From Hordeum vulgare subsp. vulgare (Eukaryota; Streptophyta; Magnoliopsida; Poales; Poaceae), in NCBI RefSeq assembly GCF_904849725.1, contig NC_058518.1, positions 413,237,081 through 413,301,080 on the forward strand: a DNA stretch of 64,000 bases, in the 5' to 3' direction. How positions within the stretch are numbered: position 1 is the first letter of the stretch; the number at the start of each line of letters is the position of its first letter. Shown here piece by piece: positions 23,601-34,494 of the stretch. Below the pieces are notes generated by a model. That model saw only the letters and a list, made by a program, of their open reading frames with translations, made no database searches and was not told the DNA's origin. The position numbers were made by a program, and so were the translations under genes.

Positions 23601-24188
23601 GTAGTTGGATCTCCCACTTTTTGGAATGTTGCAAATTCCACTTGAGCATCCAAATCTCGATCAATACCTGCAAAAACATCTCGGAACAATGTTCTAGCGC
23701 CATGCCAATTGTGTCCGAAAAAGAAGAGCAAATCAAAGGTAGCATGACCAAAAGTGAACCAACCCCTTGGACTGTTGCGAAAAACACCATCCGATTTCAA
23801 AGTAACCCGGTCTAATACAAAAATTTCCGCTAATTGAGAACTCCTCGCATATTGTTTTATAGTAGCATTTGATGGGGTCAAAACAGAAAGGTTTAAACTA
23901 CCACAAAATAAATGGAAAAAAGGTTGCAACCACGGTGCAATTGAAAGGGGTTTTGTGAAGAATCCTTGATGCACCCAATCACACAACAATCACAATGCCC
24001 CACCCACAAGCACTAACTTTAAAATCACCAAAGGTGCAACACAAAAAACAAGAGGAATGATGTGATGCCATGATGCACAAAAGAAGGGAGCAATCTCATT
24101 TCATATCAACGACAACATGCCAAGCTGGAAGGTGCCATACATGGAAAGGTTACATAAAAGGAAAGGGGGTGCACTGGGGCTGTCACAT
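20690..24188 (-). repeat. E: unnamed Triticeae repeat, LTR-like end at 24188
   Basis: A 3.5-kb stretch without pol-like frames. I recognise its text (AACCCTGCAGGGGTGCTCCA, CACTAAGGTAAGGCAAG) as common Triticeae repeat sequence but cannot name it. At 24188 the minus strand begins TGTGACAGCCCCAGTGCACC, which looks like an LTR 5' end. It includes a GC-rich part (22300-23200) whose long open frames on both strands look like composition effects, a CA-rich run at 22204-22246 and an AT-rich tail at 23230-23520. It is probably a non-autonomous LTR element. Confidence 0.4.
22253..22329 (-). other. tRNA-like block with Pol III boxes
   Basis: On the minus strand an A-box match TAGCCTAGTGG (22311-22321) is followed 42 bases later, start to start, by a B-box-like GGATTTGAATCC (22268-22279), and then by TTTTT at 22253-22257. 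Spacing equals that of a real tRNA. The acceptor and T stems do not pair well, so this is a tRNA relic or SINE head rather than a functional tRNA. Confidence 0.4.
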
Positions 24189-24538
24189 GAACCCCTCGTG
24201 ATTCAGCACTGTGGACCTACCTAGGGCGGGTTCCGGTGCCTAGAGCCCTTCCACCCCTGCCATTTCCTTGCCCTTCCTGCCCGAGGGAGCTATGGCGGTG
24301 CTCTGGGAAAGGGGCGATGATTCCTTGGCGAGATTGGGACAATCTTACACGGGAAGGAAAGCGCAGGGAGGCAACGCAAGTCAAGGAAGAGAAATGATGA
24401 CCCGGCTATGCATGCACACTTTATGCAAGCTTGGGGCAGTTAGTGAGGCACCACGCGTCGATCCTAGCCCGCAGGTGGTTGGGGCCTGCGTTGCTTCGCC
24501 TCTCCCATCAGGCGGAGTCGTGTGCAACGCGGGCCCGG
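24189..24538. other. Unassigned GC-rich stretch before H
   Basis: About 350 bases between the end of E and the H LTR. The plus strand has a 91-codon frame (24268-24543) that runs into the LTR and shows no known motif, so I do not call it a gene. Confidence 0.35.
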
Positions 24539-24855
24539 TGTAAGAGCACAATTTATCCTAATTAGTTTTAGTGGTTGATGATGATGCCCTTGCAGACTGA
24601 TCATGTGCGGTAATCTTTCACAGAATTATCAGGTGGCACAAGACGATTATCTTCCCCTCAGTGAGCGAAAGAGAACATGATGCTTATCTATCTATTTAGG
24701 GTTGCTGGACTCGAGTCATAGGTAATTCCGAACTATCAAGAAGGGATCCGCGTATGGAAAGGTTGGCTGGAAAAACTCTCACACTCTTGCACCCCATCTG
24801 TGTCCTGCATCAATGGAGGTCTCATGAAAGTGCTGAGAAGATTGCATAAGCGAAA

Positions 24856-25230
24856 GTACCGCTCTAGGGAGCGGTAGTACCGCTTCAGCAGTACTGCCAC
24901 ATTTTAGTCTCGGCCCCTCTTTTGCTTATATTTTACTTCTCTTATCCTAGGGGCATTTTCTTTTTTGAGTAGAAGTACCGCTCAAGGGGGAGCGGTAGTA
25001 CCGCTCGACCGGTACTATCGCCCACCCTTGTCGCTCCCATTTCCACTTAATATTTATTATGGTTTCCTTACTCCCTTTTGACGAAGCTAAGCGGATGTAC
25101 CGCTCACAGCCGGATGGTAGTACTGCTCAGGCGGAACTACCTCCCCTTGGCTGTGTTCTATCGCTTGTGCTGGCAGGTACTTCCGTGCAAGCGGAAGTAC
25201 CACCCACCTAGACAGTACTATCGCTTAGCT
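24856..25230 (+). repeat. Palindrome cluster in the H LTR
   Basis: Four inverted pairs of the type AGTACCGCT...AGCGGTAGTACCGC at about 24868, 24973, 25095 and 25172 lie upstream of the TATA box. Similar palindromes recur at 31990-32050 and 32463-32520 in front of the env-like ORF. Conserved palindromes in this region are known from Sireviruses. Confidence 0.7.
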
Positions 25231-25262
25231 GAGTCTTTGGGCTGAGTAACGGATAGACCCCC

Positions 25263-25275
25263 CTATAAATAAGGG
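25263..25275 (+). promoter_or_regulatory. TATA box of the H LTR
   Basis: CTATAAATAAGGG, the best promoter match in the LTR. Transcription would start about 30 bases downstream. Confidence 0.65.
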
Positions 25276-25976
25276 TCTTCTTCCCTGATGAGACTTGACC
25301 TTTTTCCTCTCCAATCTCACTTGTTACTCCAAAGCTCAAACTTTCCACATATCTCTCCCTAGCCATCGATTCTTGTTGATGCTCTAGGGTTCGGAGGAAA
25401 AGGCCTTGTCCCACACTTCCACTAAGATAAAATTTGTTCCCACCATTAATCCCTTGCTAATCTCGTTACTATTGGGTGTTTAAGCACCCTAGACGAAACA
25501 GGTCACCTCGAAGCCATATTCCATTGTGGTGAAGCTTCGTGGTTTCATTGGGAGCTTCCAATTCAGTTGGGGATATTGCCCCAACGTTGTTTGTAAAGGT
25601 TCGATCGCCGCCTTTAAAGGAAGCACTAGTGGAATCACAACACCTCGCATCGTGTGAGGGCATGAGGAGAATATGATGGCCTTAGTGGCATATTGGGGAG
25701 CATTGTGCCTCCACACTGCTCCAACGGAAACGTACTTCCCCTCAAAGGGAAGGAACTTCAGAAACACATCCTCGTCTTCATCGGTTCCACTTGTGGTTAT
25801 TTCTTACCTTGTATTAGTTTCTTGCTTGCTATTGTTGTTATTAGCATCATATAGGTTGCTCATTTAGTTGCATATCTAGACAATCTATTTGTTGCTAAAC
25901 TTAATTTGCTAAAGAAAAGCTTAAAAATGTTAGTTCCCTATTCACCCCTCTAGTCAACCATATCGATCCTTTAAAT

Positions 25977-25988
25977 TGGTATCAGAGC
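25977..25988 (+). promoter_or_regulatory. Primer-binding site of H
   Basis: TGGTATCAGAGC is the standard copia PBS complementary to the 3' end of initiator tRNA-Met. Confidence 0.92.
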
Positions 25989-26025
25989 TACATCTATTTA
26001 TTAAGGGTTTCACCACCCAAAGAGT

Positions 26026-27675
26026 ATGGCTGACGACGAGGACCGGGCTGTGTAGTTACCCGAGGTCAGGGTTGTGAACTTGGTCACCCCAGAGGATCTA
26101 TCTGAGTCTATGTCCACCTTTAGATCCTCAGTGGCTATCAAGGTCAAAAGCATGCTTAAATAATTCCTTGAAGCCTTCAAACTTTCTACCAACCCGTTGC
26201 ATGTGGTTAATACCGCTACCTCGGATTCAGGCACCAACTCTGAAAAGGAGAATGTTAGTATTGATAGAAATAAATTGCCTCAAGAAACGAGTGGGGCAAA
26301 TGCCTTTGCCACTCTTCAACCTCCCGTGGTCTATGGAGGACCAGTTCACCCACCGCATATTGTTAATCTCGGTCCTCCTCCTAAAGTTGTTAAGAATGAT
26401 TTTGCTAATTGGGTTTTTTATATCAAGGCTCATTTGAATCACAGATCAACCCAATTTTGGAGAATCATTGAGCAGGTGTACTACCTACCTGATCCTAGCA
26501 ACCTCACGCCAAGAGAAGAGTTCGACAATCAGCTCAAACATGTTGCCTTGTTCATCCTTCAAGAAGCAGTCCCTATTGAAGTTCTTGCTCACTTGCATCC
26601 CTTTATTCGTGCCAAAGATTATTGGGAGCACATAATTTCCATGTACAAGGGAAGCTCAAGTATTCAACGGTCTAACTATGAAGTTGTTCTTGATGAGGTC
26701 GATTAATTTGCTATGATTGAGGATGAGAACCCTCGTGAGCTCTATCAAAGAGTTACAACTCTTGCTGTTGCTCTTCAAGATCAAGGAAGCAAAGATGTGG
26801 ATTACAACTATATTAAGCGTAAGTTTCTCAAAGCTATCATGCCTTTCAACAAGTCCATGTCCTCCATCATCCGTCAAAGGCCGAACTTTCACTCCTTGTC
26901 CTCAAGCGATGTGTTGGACGAGTTTATTGCCATGAACATATTGAACAAGACCATCGACAATGCTCTAGCTTGTGTTCAACGGTAAAGAAAAGACTCCCCC
27001 AACCTTCCTTTGAAGGCCAAGGCTGCTCTGGAGGAAGACGATGAAGAAGAAGAAGAAACTTGCCCCGAAGAGACCAAATATGCTTACCACGAGCACATGA
27101 CTCTTGGGTCTAGGAAATTTTGGGGAAACAAGAGAAACTCAAGGCCCAACTTCTCCAAGAAAAACTCGAGTGGGTCTAAGGGAAAGCAACGCGTGAGAAC
27201 TTGCTACAATTGTTGCAATGTGAGTCACTTTGTGGTAGATTGTTCTTATGCGCAGAGGGAAGACAATGGTGGCAAGCTCATTCGCAAAGACAAGACCAAG
27301 TCCTTCCCGAGCAACAACAATTTCCCCAAGAAGATGCCCCAAAAGGTGTTGGTGGCTCAAGAAGAGTACCTCTTCGATGAGTATGATGACAATGATGCAA
27401 GTGGTGAACTGATGGGAATGGACACGATGGCCATTGCATCCTATTCTCCAAGCAAGGTGTCCCTCTTCAAAGCCCCCCACGAGAATCGCATTGCCAAGTG
27501 TGTGATGACCAAGGCATCCAACAAGGTAACCTATAACATTAAAACTACCAACATCAAAGCTACCATTTCCACAACCCCTACTCCTATGGATAGTGGTGAT
27601 GAAAATGAAGAGGTAGATGATGAGGAAAATTCCTTTGATAGATTCATGAGAAAGATCAAGGGTAAAACCAAGTAG
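26026..27675 (+). pseudogene. Gag of H
   Basis: One frame from ATG 26026 (MADDEDRAV) to TAG 27673-27675, about 550 codons with four in-frame stops (for example codon 10, and near 26161, 26704 and 26983). The capsid core NDFANWVFYIKAHLNHRSTQFWRI is near residue 125. The zinc knuckle CYNCCNVSHFVVDC fits CX2CX4HX4C and should bind the genomic RNA. A K/E-rich tail follows. The frame continues past 27675 to a frameshift near 27845 and then into the linker ORF. Gag would form cytoplasmic particles; this copy is inactive. Confidence 0.85.
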
Positions 27676-27799
27676 CATTTTGTTGCTCTCTTGGAACAAC
27701 CGCGAGAGGCTAATGACCACATTGAAACTCATGAAGAAACTATCTCTATGTTACAAGGACATAGTTGTGACTATGCCGATGAGGTAGCGGATCTTTCCA

Positions 27800-28243
27800 T
27801 TGCTCTTGAGAAAGAGAAAGGACTTTGTTTTGACATGCATCCAAGGTGAAAAGAATCTTAATGACCTTTTGAGCAATAAAACGGAAGTGGTTGCAAAGGA
27901 AGGAGTTGGGTTTGCGCCCAAGTCCAAGAAGAACAAGAATATCAAGACCAAGCAACCTCCCCCGCTTATGAAAACCTTTGCTAAAGCCAAGGAGGACACT
28001 CATGTCAAGAAGAACGACCAAGCTAAGGGTGGTACTACCAAGAAGGGAAAAACCATCCTTCCCAACAAAGTCGACGAATTTAACCCCTCTTATGTTTTAT
28101 GTCGTGCTAGTGATGGGAATGTTTTTGCTAAATTTGTTGTTTCTCCTAATGAGTACATTGAATGGTATATTTCGGTTCCTAAGATCCTTGTTACTAACTT
28201 GAAAGGACCCATTAAAGAATGGGTACGTAAATCGAAGCATTGA
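27800..28243 (+). pseudogene. Gag-protease linker of H
   Basis: A lysine-rich 147-codon frame that continues the polyprotein after a frameshift. NPSYVLCRASDGNVFAKFV and PKILVTNLKGPIKEWVRK are blocks typical of Sirevirus polyproteins between the gag zinc finger and protease. It has no enzymatic motif and ends at TGA 28241-28243. Confidence 0.7.
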
Positions 28244-28271
28244 CCTTACGTAGGAGTTTTCTTTTGGTGGA

Positions 28272-28625
28272 GTGTCATGGTCACTTGATAGCAGAGCGAC
28301 AAATCATATGACCGAAAGCAAAGACTTGGTGGTGGGCGTTCATCCCGACCCATACGTGTCCACCCAAGTCTCCTTTGGTGATGATGCCATTTCAAAGGCA
28401 TTGGGTCTTGGCAAGGTGGTAATTTCTCTGGAACTTACCATTGAAAAGGTCATGCTTCTTGAGACCCTTGCATACAATCTACTTTCTCTTCATCAACTTG
28501 CACTCGCGAGCTTTAGTATGTTCTTTGCTGTTGACACTGTGGACCTTTTTTTGAGCAAGACTCTTAAAGTAGCCTTTGTTGGGCATGTCGAGAATGGTCT
28601 CTATGTGGTTAACTTTTTGGAGTGA
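28272..28625 (+). pseudogene. Protease of H (altered active site)
   Basis: Copia aspartic protease domain starting near 28272. The active-site motif reads WSLDSRATNHMT: the catalytic Asp is kept but the following Gly is Arg (family pattern DSG-A/C-S/T). YNLLSLHQL and YVVNFLE follow at the usual spacing. The G-to-R change alone should prevent cleavage. The frame ends at a TGA, and the integrase pre-domain resumes after a few stops. Confidence 0.8.
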
Positions 28626-28679
28626 TCCACTAAGACCGTGACTTGCCTAATGGCTAAATTTGATGTGGGATGGCTTTGG

Positions 28680-29970
28680 CATCACTAGCTAGCCCACGTC
28701 AATATGAGATCTTTGCAAAGTCTCCTCAAAGGGAATCACGTTCTTGGACTAACAAATGTGAGTTTTGTAAAATATCGTGCTCACAATGCTTGTATTGAAG
28801 GAAAGCTACATGAAACAACTCACTGCCCCACGACTACCATATACTCAAAGAGGACTTTGGAGCTCCTCCACATGGATCTCTTTGGTCCTCCACCTTTCGA
28901 TAGTCTTGGGAGAAGAAAGTATTGCTTGGTGATTGTGGATGATTACTCAAGATATACTTGGGCATACTTCCTCAAGAGGAAGAGCGAGACCCAACAAACC
29001 ATCATCATTTTTTCCATTGAAGTTCAACGTCAACATGAGGCAAAGATTTAAGTGGCAATGGTACCTAATTCAAGAACTACACCTTGAATGAATTTTTGAG
29101 TGATGAGGGGATAAAGCACGAGTACTCCGCACCATATACCCCTTAAAAATGGTGGAGCGAAAAGGAAGAATTGGACGTTGATGAACGCGACAAGGACCAT
29201 GATGGAGGATTTTAAATCTCTGTATAAATTTTGGGCCGAAGCTATCAACACTGCTTGTCATGCATCTAATCGACTCCACCTCTGCAAAGGCTTAAACAGG
29301 ACTTCGTATGAAATTTTTACTGGGAACAAGCCCAACCTCAAGTACTTCCGGGTATTCGGTTGTAAGTGTTTCATTCTCAAGAAAGGTGCTCGTTTGTCAG
29401 AATTTGAACCTAGAGATCAAGAGGGCATATTTGTTGGTCATGCTACAAACTCTATCACTTACCGTGTCCTCAACAAGTCCATAGGACTCATTGAGGAGAT
29501 GTGTAATGTGTAGTTTGATGAAAATAATGGCTCCCTAGTGGAGTAGAGTGTTATTTGTGATGTAGGTGATGGACTTCCTCCCCAAGCTATAAGAAGAATG
29601 GGTGTGGGACACTTCCTACCCGTTGAGGAACCCCTTGTGACCGAATGAGAAGGACAATGTTTCGTTTAAGTGGAACCATCACTGATGCAAGAACCACCTG
29701 CTTCCGAAGAACAATGTGAAGGCCGTCAACCTTGTGATCAATATCAAGGAGAAGATAAACCACATGATGGTGGTTCACCAAGTAATGTCCTTGATCAAGC
29801 TCACACCTCTGAGCAAGCTCAAGATCAAGAGCAAGTTCAAGATCAAGACCAAGCTCAAGATCAAGAGCAAGCTCACAAAGGCGGTAAAGGTCACAAAAAG
29901 GTTCCTCTCAACTTACCCATGAGGAGATTCAAGAAATACGTATCGCTAGGAATGTTGCCAAGCTCATAAA
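28680..29970 (+). pseudogene. Integrase of H (stops, catalytic Glu lost)
   Basis: The GAG-pre-integrase block (HVNMRSLQSLLKGNHVLGL) is near 28690. The core begins with ELLHMDLFGP carrying the first catalytic Asp. The middle block, FLSDEGIKHEYSAPYTP, is present in another frame. The expected NGVAERKN motif reads KNGGAKRKN, so the catalytic Glu is Lys. FRVFGCKCFILKKGARLSEFEPR marks the C-terminal end. The tail has a 20-residue Q/D/E repeat (29815-29880). At least three frameshifts and several stops are visible. Confidence 0.82.
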
Positions 29971-29999
29971 GAATTCACATATATTAGAGAATGTATACG

Positions 30000-31620
30000 G
30001 CAGCTTGATGAAGCGGGTAACCACTCACAAACAATTAACAAACTTTAGTGCCCATCATGCGTTTGTTTCTTGCATTGAACCCCTAAAGGTACAAGAAGCG
30101 CTCGAAGACATGGACTTGGTTGAAGCCATGCATGATGAACTCAACAACTTCGAGCGCAACAAAGTGTTGTGATTGGTGCCAAGACCGAAGGAGAACCATA
30201 GTGTCATTGGAACCAAGTGGATCTTGAAGAACAAGCAAGATGCAAATGGCGACGTCATTTGTAACAAGGCAAGATTGGTAGTACAATGATACTCCCAAGC
30301 CGAGGGCATCGACTAGGGTGAAACCTTTGCTCCCATTGCTCGTCTTGAATCTATTCCTGTGTTGCTTGCATTTACTTCTCATCATAATTTCAAATTAAAA
30401 ATCAAATGGATGTGAGGAGTGTATTTCTTAATGGTCCTATTAAGGAGTTGGTATATGCCAAACAACCCTTGGGGTTCGAGGATCCCAAATTCCCCAATCA
30501 TGTATACGTTCTCGATAAGGTACTCTATTACCTTAAGCAAGTCCCACATGCGTGGTATGAGCACCTTACCAAGATGTTGCATGAACGTGTGTTTGAAGTT
30601 GGGAAATTGGCCCCACTCTTTTTCACAAAGAAGGTCAAAGGGAGTTTGTTCATATGGAAACTATGTGTTGATGATAATATTTTTTGATCTCCTAACAAAC
30701 CTTTTAATGAAGAACTTGTCGCACTAATGGCCAAAGAATTTGAGATGTCTATGATGGGAGAGCCGCATTTTTTCCTTGGGTTCAAAGTCAAGAAACAAAG
30801 TCAAGGAACCTTCATCAAGCAAGCAAAATATACCCAAGACTTGCTCAAGAGGTTCAAGATGGATGATCTCAAACGAGCCAAGGAAAACACTCCTATGCAT
30901 GTAAACTGCCATCTTGACCTTCATCCCACTCGTAAAGTTGTGGATCAAAAGGTATATCGCTCTATGATTGTCTCTTTGCTTTACCTTTGTGAATCAAGAC
31001 CGGATATTATGTTCAGTCTGGGAATTTGTGCATGATTTCAATCCGCACCTAAGGATATCCACTATGTGGTAGTCAAGCGAATCTTTTGATATTTGGCTCA
31101 TACCCCAAACTTTGGCTTATGTTATCCAAAGGTGCTTCATTTGATATGATAGGATATTTGGACTTGGATTGGGCGGGAGACCGTGTGGAGAGCAAGTCAA
31201 CTTGCGGAAGTTCTAATTCCTTGGTTGCTCTCTCGTAAGTTGGTCTTCCAAGAAACAAAACTTTGTTTATCTCTCGCCCACTGAGGCCGAGTATGTAGCT
31301 GCTGCAAGTTGTTGTGCTCAGTTTCTATGGATGAGGCAAACTTTAAAGGATTATGGTGTCACTTGTGACAAAGTGCCTCTTTATTGTGATAATATAAGTG
31401 CTATGTCAATCTCCAACCACCTAGTTTAACATTGCAAGACAAAGCACATCAGTATTCATCACCATTTCATCCGGTTTCATATCAAGCGTGGGGAAATTGA
31501 TCTCATTACCTTAACACTAATGATCAACTTGCGGACATATTTATGAAGCCATTGAATGAAGCAAGATTTCACGATTTAAGGCATGATCTAAATATCATTG
31601 ATTTGATAAATGTGGATTTA
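30000..31620 (+). pseudogene. Reverse transcriptase and RNase H of H
   Basis: RT blocks in order are VIGTKWILKNKQDANGDVI, MDVRSVFLNGPIKELVYAKQ, HVYVLDKVLYYLKQVPHAWYE and the catalytic box CVDDNIF (normally YVDD) near 30670, then PHFFLGFKVKKQSQG. RNase H remnants (NDQLADIFMKPLNEARFHDLR) end near 31600. There are stops at 30172, 30312, 30684 and further on. In copia elements this enzyme copies RNA into cDNA in the particle. A PPT-like GGGGGAG follows at 31621. Confidence 0.85.
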
Positions 31621-31979
31621 GGGGGAGTATTGTTCTCTCAGTGAACTCTCCCTCCCCCTATTATGCATAAATCGATCCAATATTTCACATTAGTCATCAT
31701 GGGTGATACTTGTGCTTCAAAGACGAGTTTTGGTCATGGGCCCAAGGATAAAATCTTCGTGGTGCCATACCCACTAACTCAAACTTAGGTGGCTTCACCC
31801 ACCACCCCCTCCGTATGAGTTCTTTTTGTTTTTTTCATGCAAGGTCACTCCACGATTCATTTTACTTCTCGTTTTGCAATATTTTGTGTTCGAGTACCTT
31901 CTTGTTCACTTTCGAGTGCTTGTGTGTCATCCTTCTCTCCGCTGTGTAGTAGAATAGGTCTTATTTTGTTGGTTGTGTG

Positions 31980-32535
31980 GTTTTTCTTGTAGAGGCTAGT
32001 ACTACCGCTCAAGCGGTACTATCATGCAGTTCGGCGGTACTACCGCCTCGAGGAGTCCATGGACGATTCAAGTAATGGACAAGGGAGTTCTAACTCCCCC
32101 ATACCCATTCACTTCCCCACCCCACAACTCTCTCTTTGTGGCGACCAAGAGCGCCATCGAAGGCCGGCTCCGTCTCTCCCTGTCTGTGTCGCCCTCCTCT
32201 TTTTCGTTCGGTGGGAGCACTCCCCCATCTCCCTGGTGCCATGAACTCCTGTACTACCCTCGATCTCGTTTCTTTGTGGTGTTATTTATCAATCTTGATC
32301 TAGGTCAATGCATGAGGATTCCATGTCTGTATTACTTTTTCATGGCATGCTAGGGATGTCGGATGGATACTATTAGAAATGGTTTAGAGAGAAGTATCGG
32401 AAAATTGGGGACTAGGGCTCCGACATTGTTGTCCCTGTTGCCACTGTAGTTCTCTGCCATCCGGACGGTACTACCGCTTCGGCGGAAGTACTGCTCCTGC
32501 ACCAGCGGTAATACCGCCTGGGCACCAGCACCCTG
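31980..32535 (+). repeat. LTR-like palindromes before the env-like ORF of H
   Basis: AGTACTACCGCTCAAGCGGTACT and related palindromes at 31993-32050 and 32463-32520 repeat the LTR palindrome type. They lie 130-670 bases upstream of the env-like ATG. No clear TATA box was found here. Confidence 0.6.
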
Positions 32536-32661
32536 ATTTTTCGTGTGCATCTATCTAATATTTCTATTGATTATTTGTCTTATGCAGTCCTTTTACACCT
32601 GTTTTCCTGTCATTCTTCTTGTGAGTTCTGTGGTGGCATCTCTCCTCTAGTCGATCATTGC

Positions 32662-34038
32662 ATGAACCTTCGTCGTGGCCCCAAGCGCCCACGCGCTTCT
32701 GAGGAGGCAGTAGTTGGTTATAGTTCTCAACCATAGAAGCAGTCCGCGAGGAAGAGTGCGAGCAAGAAGAAGGGTCCCAAAGAGCCTCAAGATCTGTCCC
32801 AAGTGGAGTTTGCCGCACTTCGTAAGCAAAATACATATTGTCTGCCTCAAGATGAAGCTCTTGCTGGGCGTCTGTTCTGGAACAATACTCAATCTCTCAT
32901 CTACACCAAGGTCATCAAGACATGGACCAATCTCTTTGTGGACGCCAAGAGCATTGATATTGGGCACATGACCTCCAATCCACACACTCCTTATTTTGTT
33001 GAAGCTCATGCTCTCTCGCAACAATGGGGTCTTGGTCGTATCAGCGACTTCGACAAGGACTTTGACAGCGAGATCATGGCTTAGTTCTATGCCACTGTTC
33101 ACTTTCACCAAAATGGTGAAGAAAGACGCATGACCTGGATGACTGGTGGGCATGTGTTGCACTCCAACGGGAAGACCTTTATGAACTCTCTGGGCTATGC
33201 TCACCGTGTCCTGGATGAGCCTATTGGCAGGAGGACACACATTGAGGGTGTTGCTACCATTCACAAGTCGAAGATCATTCGTCACTGCATAATTGCGAAG
33301 ACCACCAAGGGTGACCACACTAAACTCATTCCTTTTCTAGACATCATGCACATGATTTTTTGCAACACTCTATTTGCTCGCGTTGGAAACAAGGTCTAGG
33401 TGCATTCCTATCTTGTGAACCTACTACTTTTCTACATTAACGAGCGAGGCCGCTAGTCCACTTTGGATGTTTCCCACATTATGTGGATGGAGCTGCGTTG
33501 TGCGGTTTTTGACAAAAATAAAGTGCCCATCTATGCTCCCTATCTGTTAAAGCGGATTGAGGACACCTCGGATGCTACCTTTCCTTCTAAGCTTTTCGTG
33601 ACTAATCATATGGTTCATCATGGTGTACTCAATCTTCGTGTGAAGGAAAATTGGGGAATTCCACATGTCATTCCTGATATTGCCCCCACAGACTCGGATG
33701 ACGAGATCGAGCGTGATTATAAGTTTGTTCCCAGGTCTAAGACTGAACCGTCATGGGCATCCAAGCTAAAGAAGAAGATGAAGTGTCTTTTCCACTTTCA
33801 AGCGACGGGCTAGTATATGGCACATGTTGACACAAAGAAGCCTTGTAGACCTGATAAATTTATTATTTGGAAGATTGGCCTTGAAGTCCAGAGGTGGTCA
33901 GAGGACAGGATCACTTATGAGGAGGACTAGATCAAGGAGCACTGTATGTGGTGTGAGTCTGAGGACGAGGTGTGTGCTGAGGAGGAGGTATCTGCTGCGT
34001 CAAATGAGCCAGAGGGTTATGATGAAGAGGAAGACTGA
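32662..34038 (+). pseudogene. Env-like third ORF of H
   Basis: A single frame from ATG 32662 to TGA 34036-34038, 458 codons with about six in-frame stops. It begins with a basic KRPRA and KKKGPKEP segment, goes through YTKVIKTWTNLFVDA and MTWMTGGHVLHSNGKTFMNSLGYAHRVL, and ends in an acidic tail (about residues 425-458) rich in Glu and Asp. It lies where Sireviruses such as SIRE1 carry an env-like ORF. I see no signal peptide or clear membrane segment, so an envelope role is not supported by the sequence. It resembles proteins annotated as putative plant transposon protein. Confidence 0.7.
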
Positions 34039-34095
34039 GCTCGCCATCCTTTATGCTTCTTTTCATCCTCTTTGCCCCTTTTTGATGTCTTGATG

Positions 34096-34108
34096 CGAAA
34101 GGGGGAGA
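34096..34108 (+). promoter_or_regulatory. Second PPT-like tract of H
   Basis: AAAGGGGGAGAGA lies 60 bases after the env-like stop. Others are at 31621, 59172, 59241 and 59341; the last abuts the LTR. Repeated PPTs are typical of Sireviruses. Confidence 0.6.
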
Positions 34109-34154
34109 GAGTGTTTAGACCGGATTTGGTGAGTCACAAGCATCTTATCATTTA

Positions 34155-34405
34155 CTCCCTCCGTTCCTTGATATAATGTGTATAGAATGTTGAGAAAAAA
34201 TCCAAAATATAAGGTGTATTGTGTTGCACCACTCGTTTGGATATTTGTTTTAGGGATTTCATTACATCCCAGGCAAGCTCCTCAATTTTCTGATGTCAAT
34301 TAGTCATGTGTAATCTCACCCAGAACTTGTGAAATTTTCCCTCCACGCACGTTCTTTAATTCCCGTGCCAAAAACTATATACCCTATATTTAGGAATGGA
34401 GGGAG
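34155..34405. mobile_element. Stowaway-type MITE
   Basis: A 251-bp element flanked by TA on each side (34153-34154 and 34406-34407). The terminal inverted repeats CTCCCTCCGTTCC and GGAATGGAGGGAG match at 12 of 13 positions and extend imperfectly to about 31 bp. This is the classic Stowaway terminus of the Tc1/mariner superfamily. It has no coding capacity and sits in the 3' region of H. Confidence 0.92.
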
Positions 34406-34489
34406 TATTTGCTATCTTCTCTCATGAACTCATTTTATTTGATTGCCTTTGTTTGTGTTTCCAGGACTTATGTGAACTAAAATATGGTG

Positions 34490-34494
34490 TAAGA
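34490..34494. repeat. Target-site duplication of A2 (left copy)
   Basis: TAAGA here and at 59035-59039 flanks the A2 LTR termini and shows that H was continuous before A2 inserted. Confidence 0.9.

Larger units (their letters stand above)
24539..25974 (+). repeat. 5' LTR of H
   Basis: It starts TGTAAGAGCACAATTT, the same as the fragment at 59351, which follows a PPT. It ends just before the PBS at about 25974, with the terminal CA degraded. The TATA box CTATAAATAAGGG is at 25263-25275. A cluster of AGTACCGCT/AGCGGTACT palindromes fills 24856-25230. Confidence 0.85.
24539..34489 (+). mobile_element. H: Maximus-like Sirevirus (copia), left part
   Basis: 5' LTR 24539-25974, PBS, gag, protease, integrase, RT-RNase H and an env-like third ORF on the plus strand, followed by scattered GGGGGAG tracts. 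The third ORF after pol, multiple PPTs, the palindrome-rich LTR and the CCHC gag are hallmarks of the Sirevirus group; Maximus is its common Triticeae member (name inferred). Element A2 splits it at 34490 with a TAAGA duplication and the rest resumes at 59040. All ORFs have stops. The two LTR fragments differ at about one base in six by eye, so the copy is old. Confidence 0.85.

Noticed and set aside
24268..24543. 91-codon open frame before H
   Set aside because: No motif, GC-rich composition, and it runs into the LTR of H; likely chance.
32024..32353. 109-codon frame upstream of the env-like ORF of H
   Set aside because: It overlaps the palindrome region, has no similarity that I recognise, and is out of frame with the conserved ORF.
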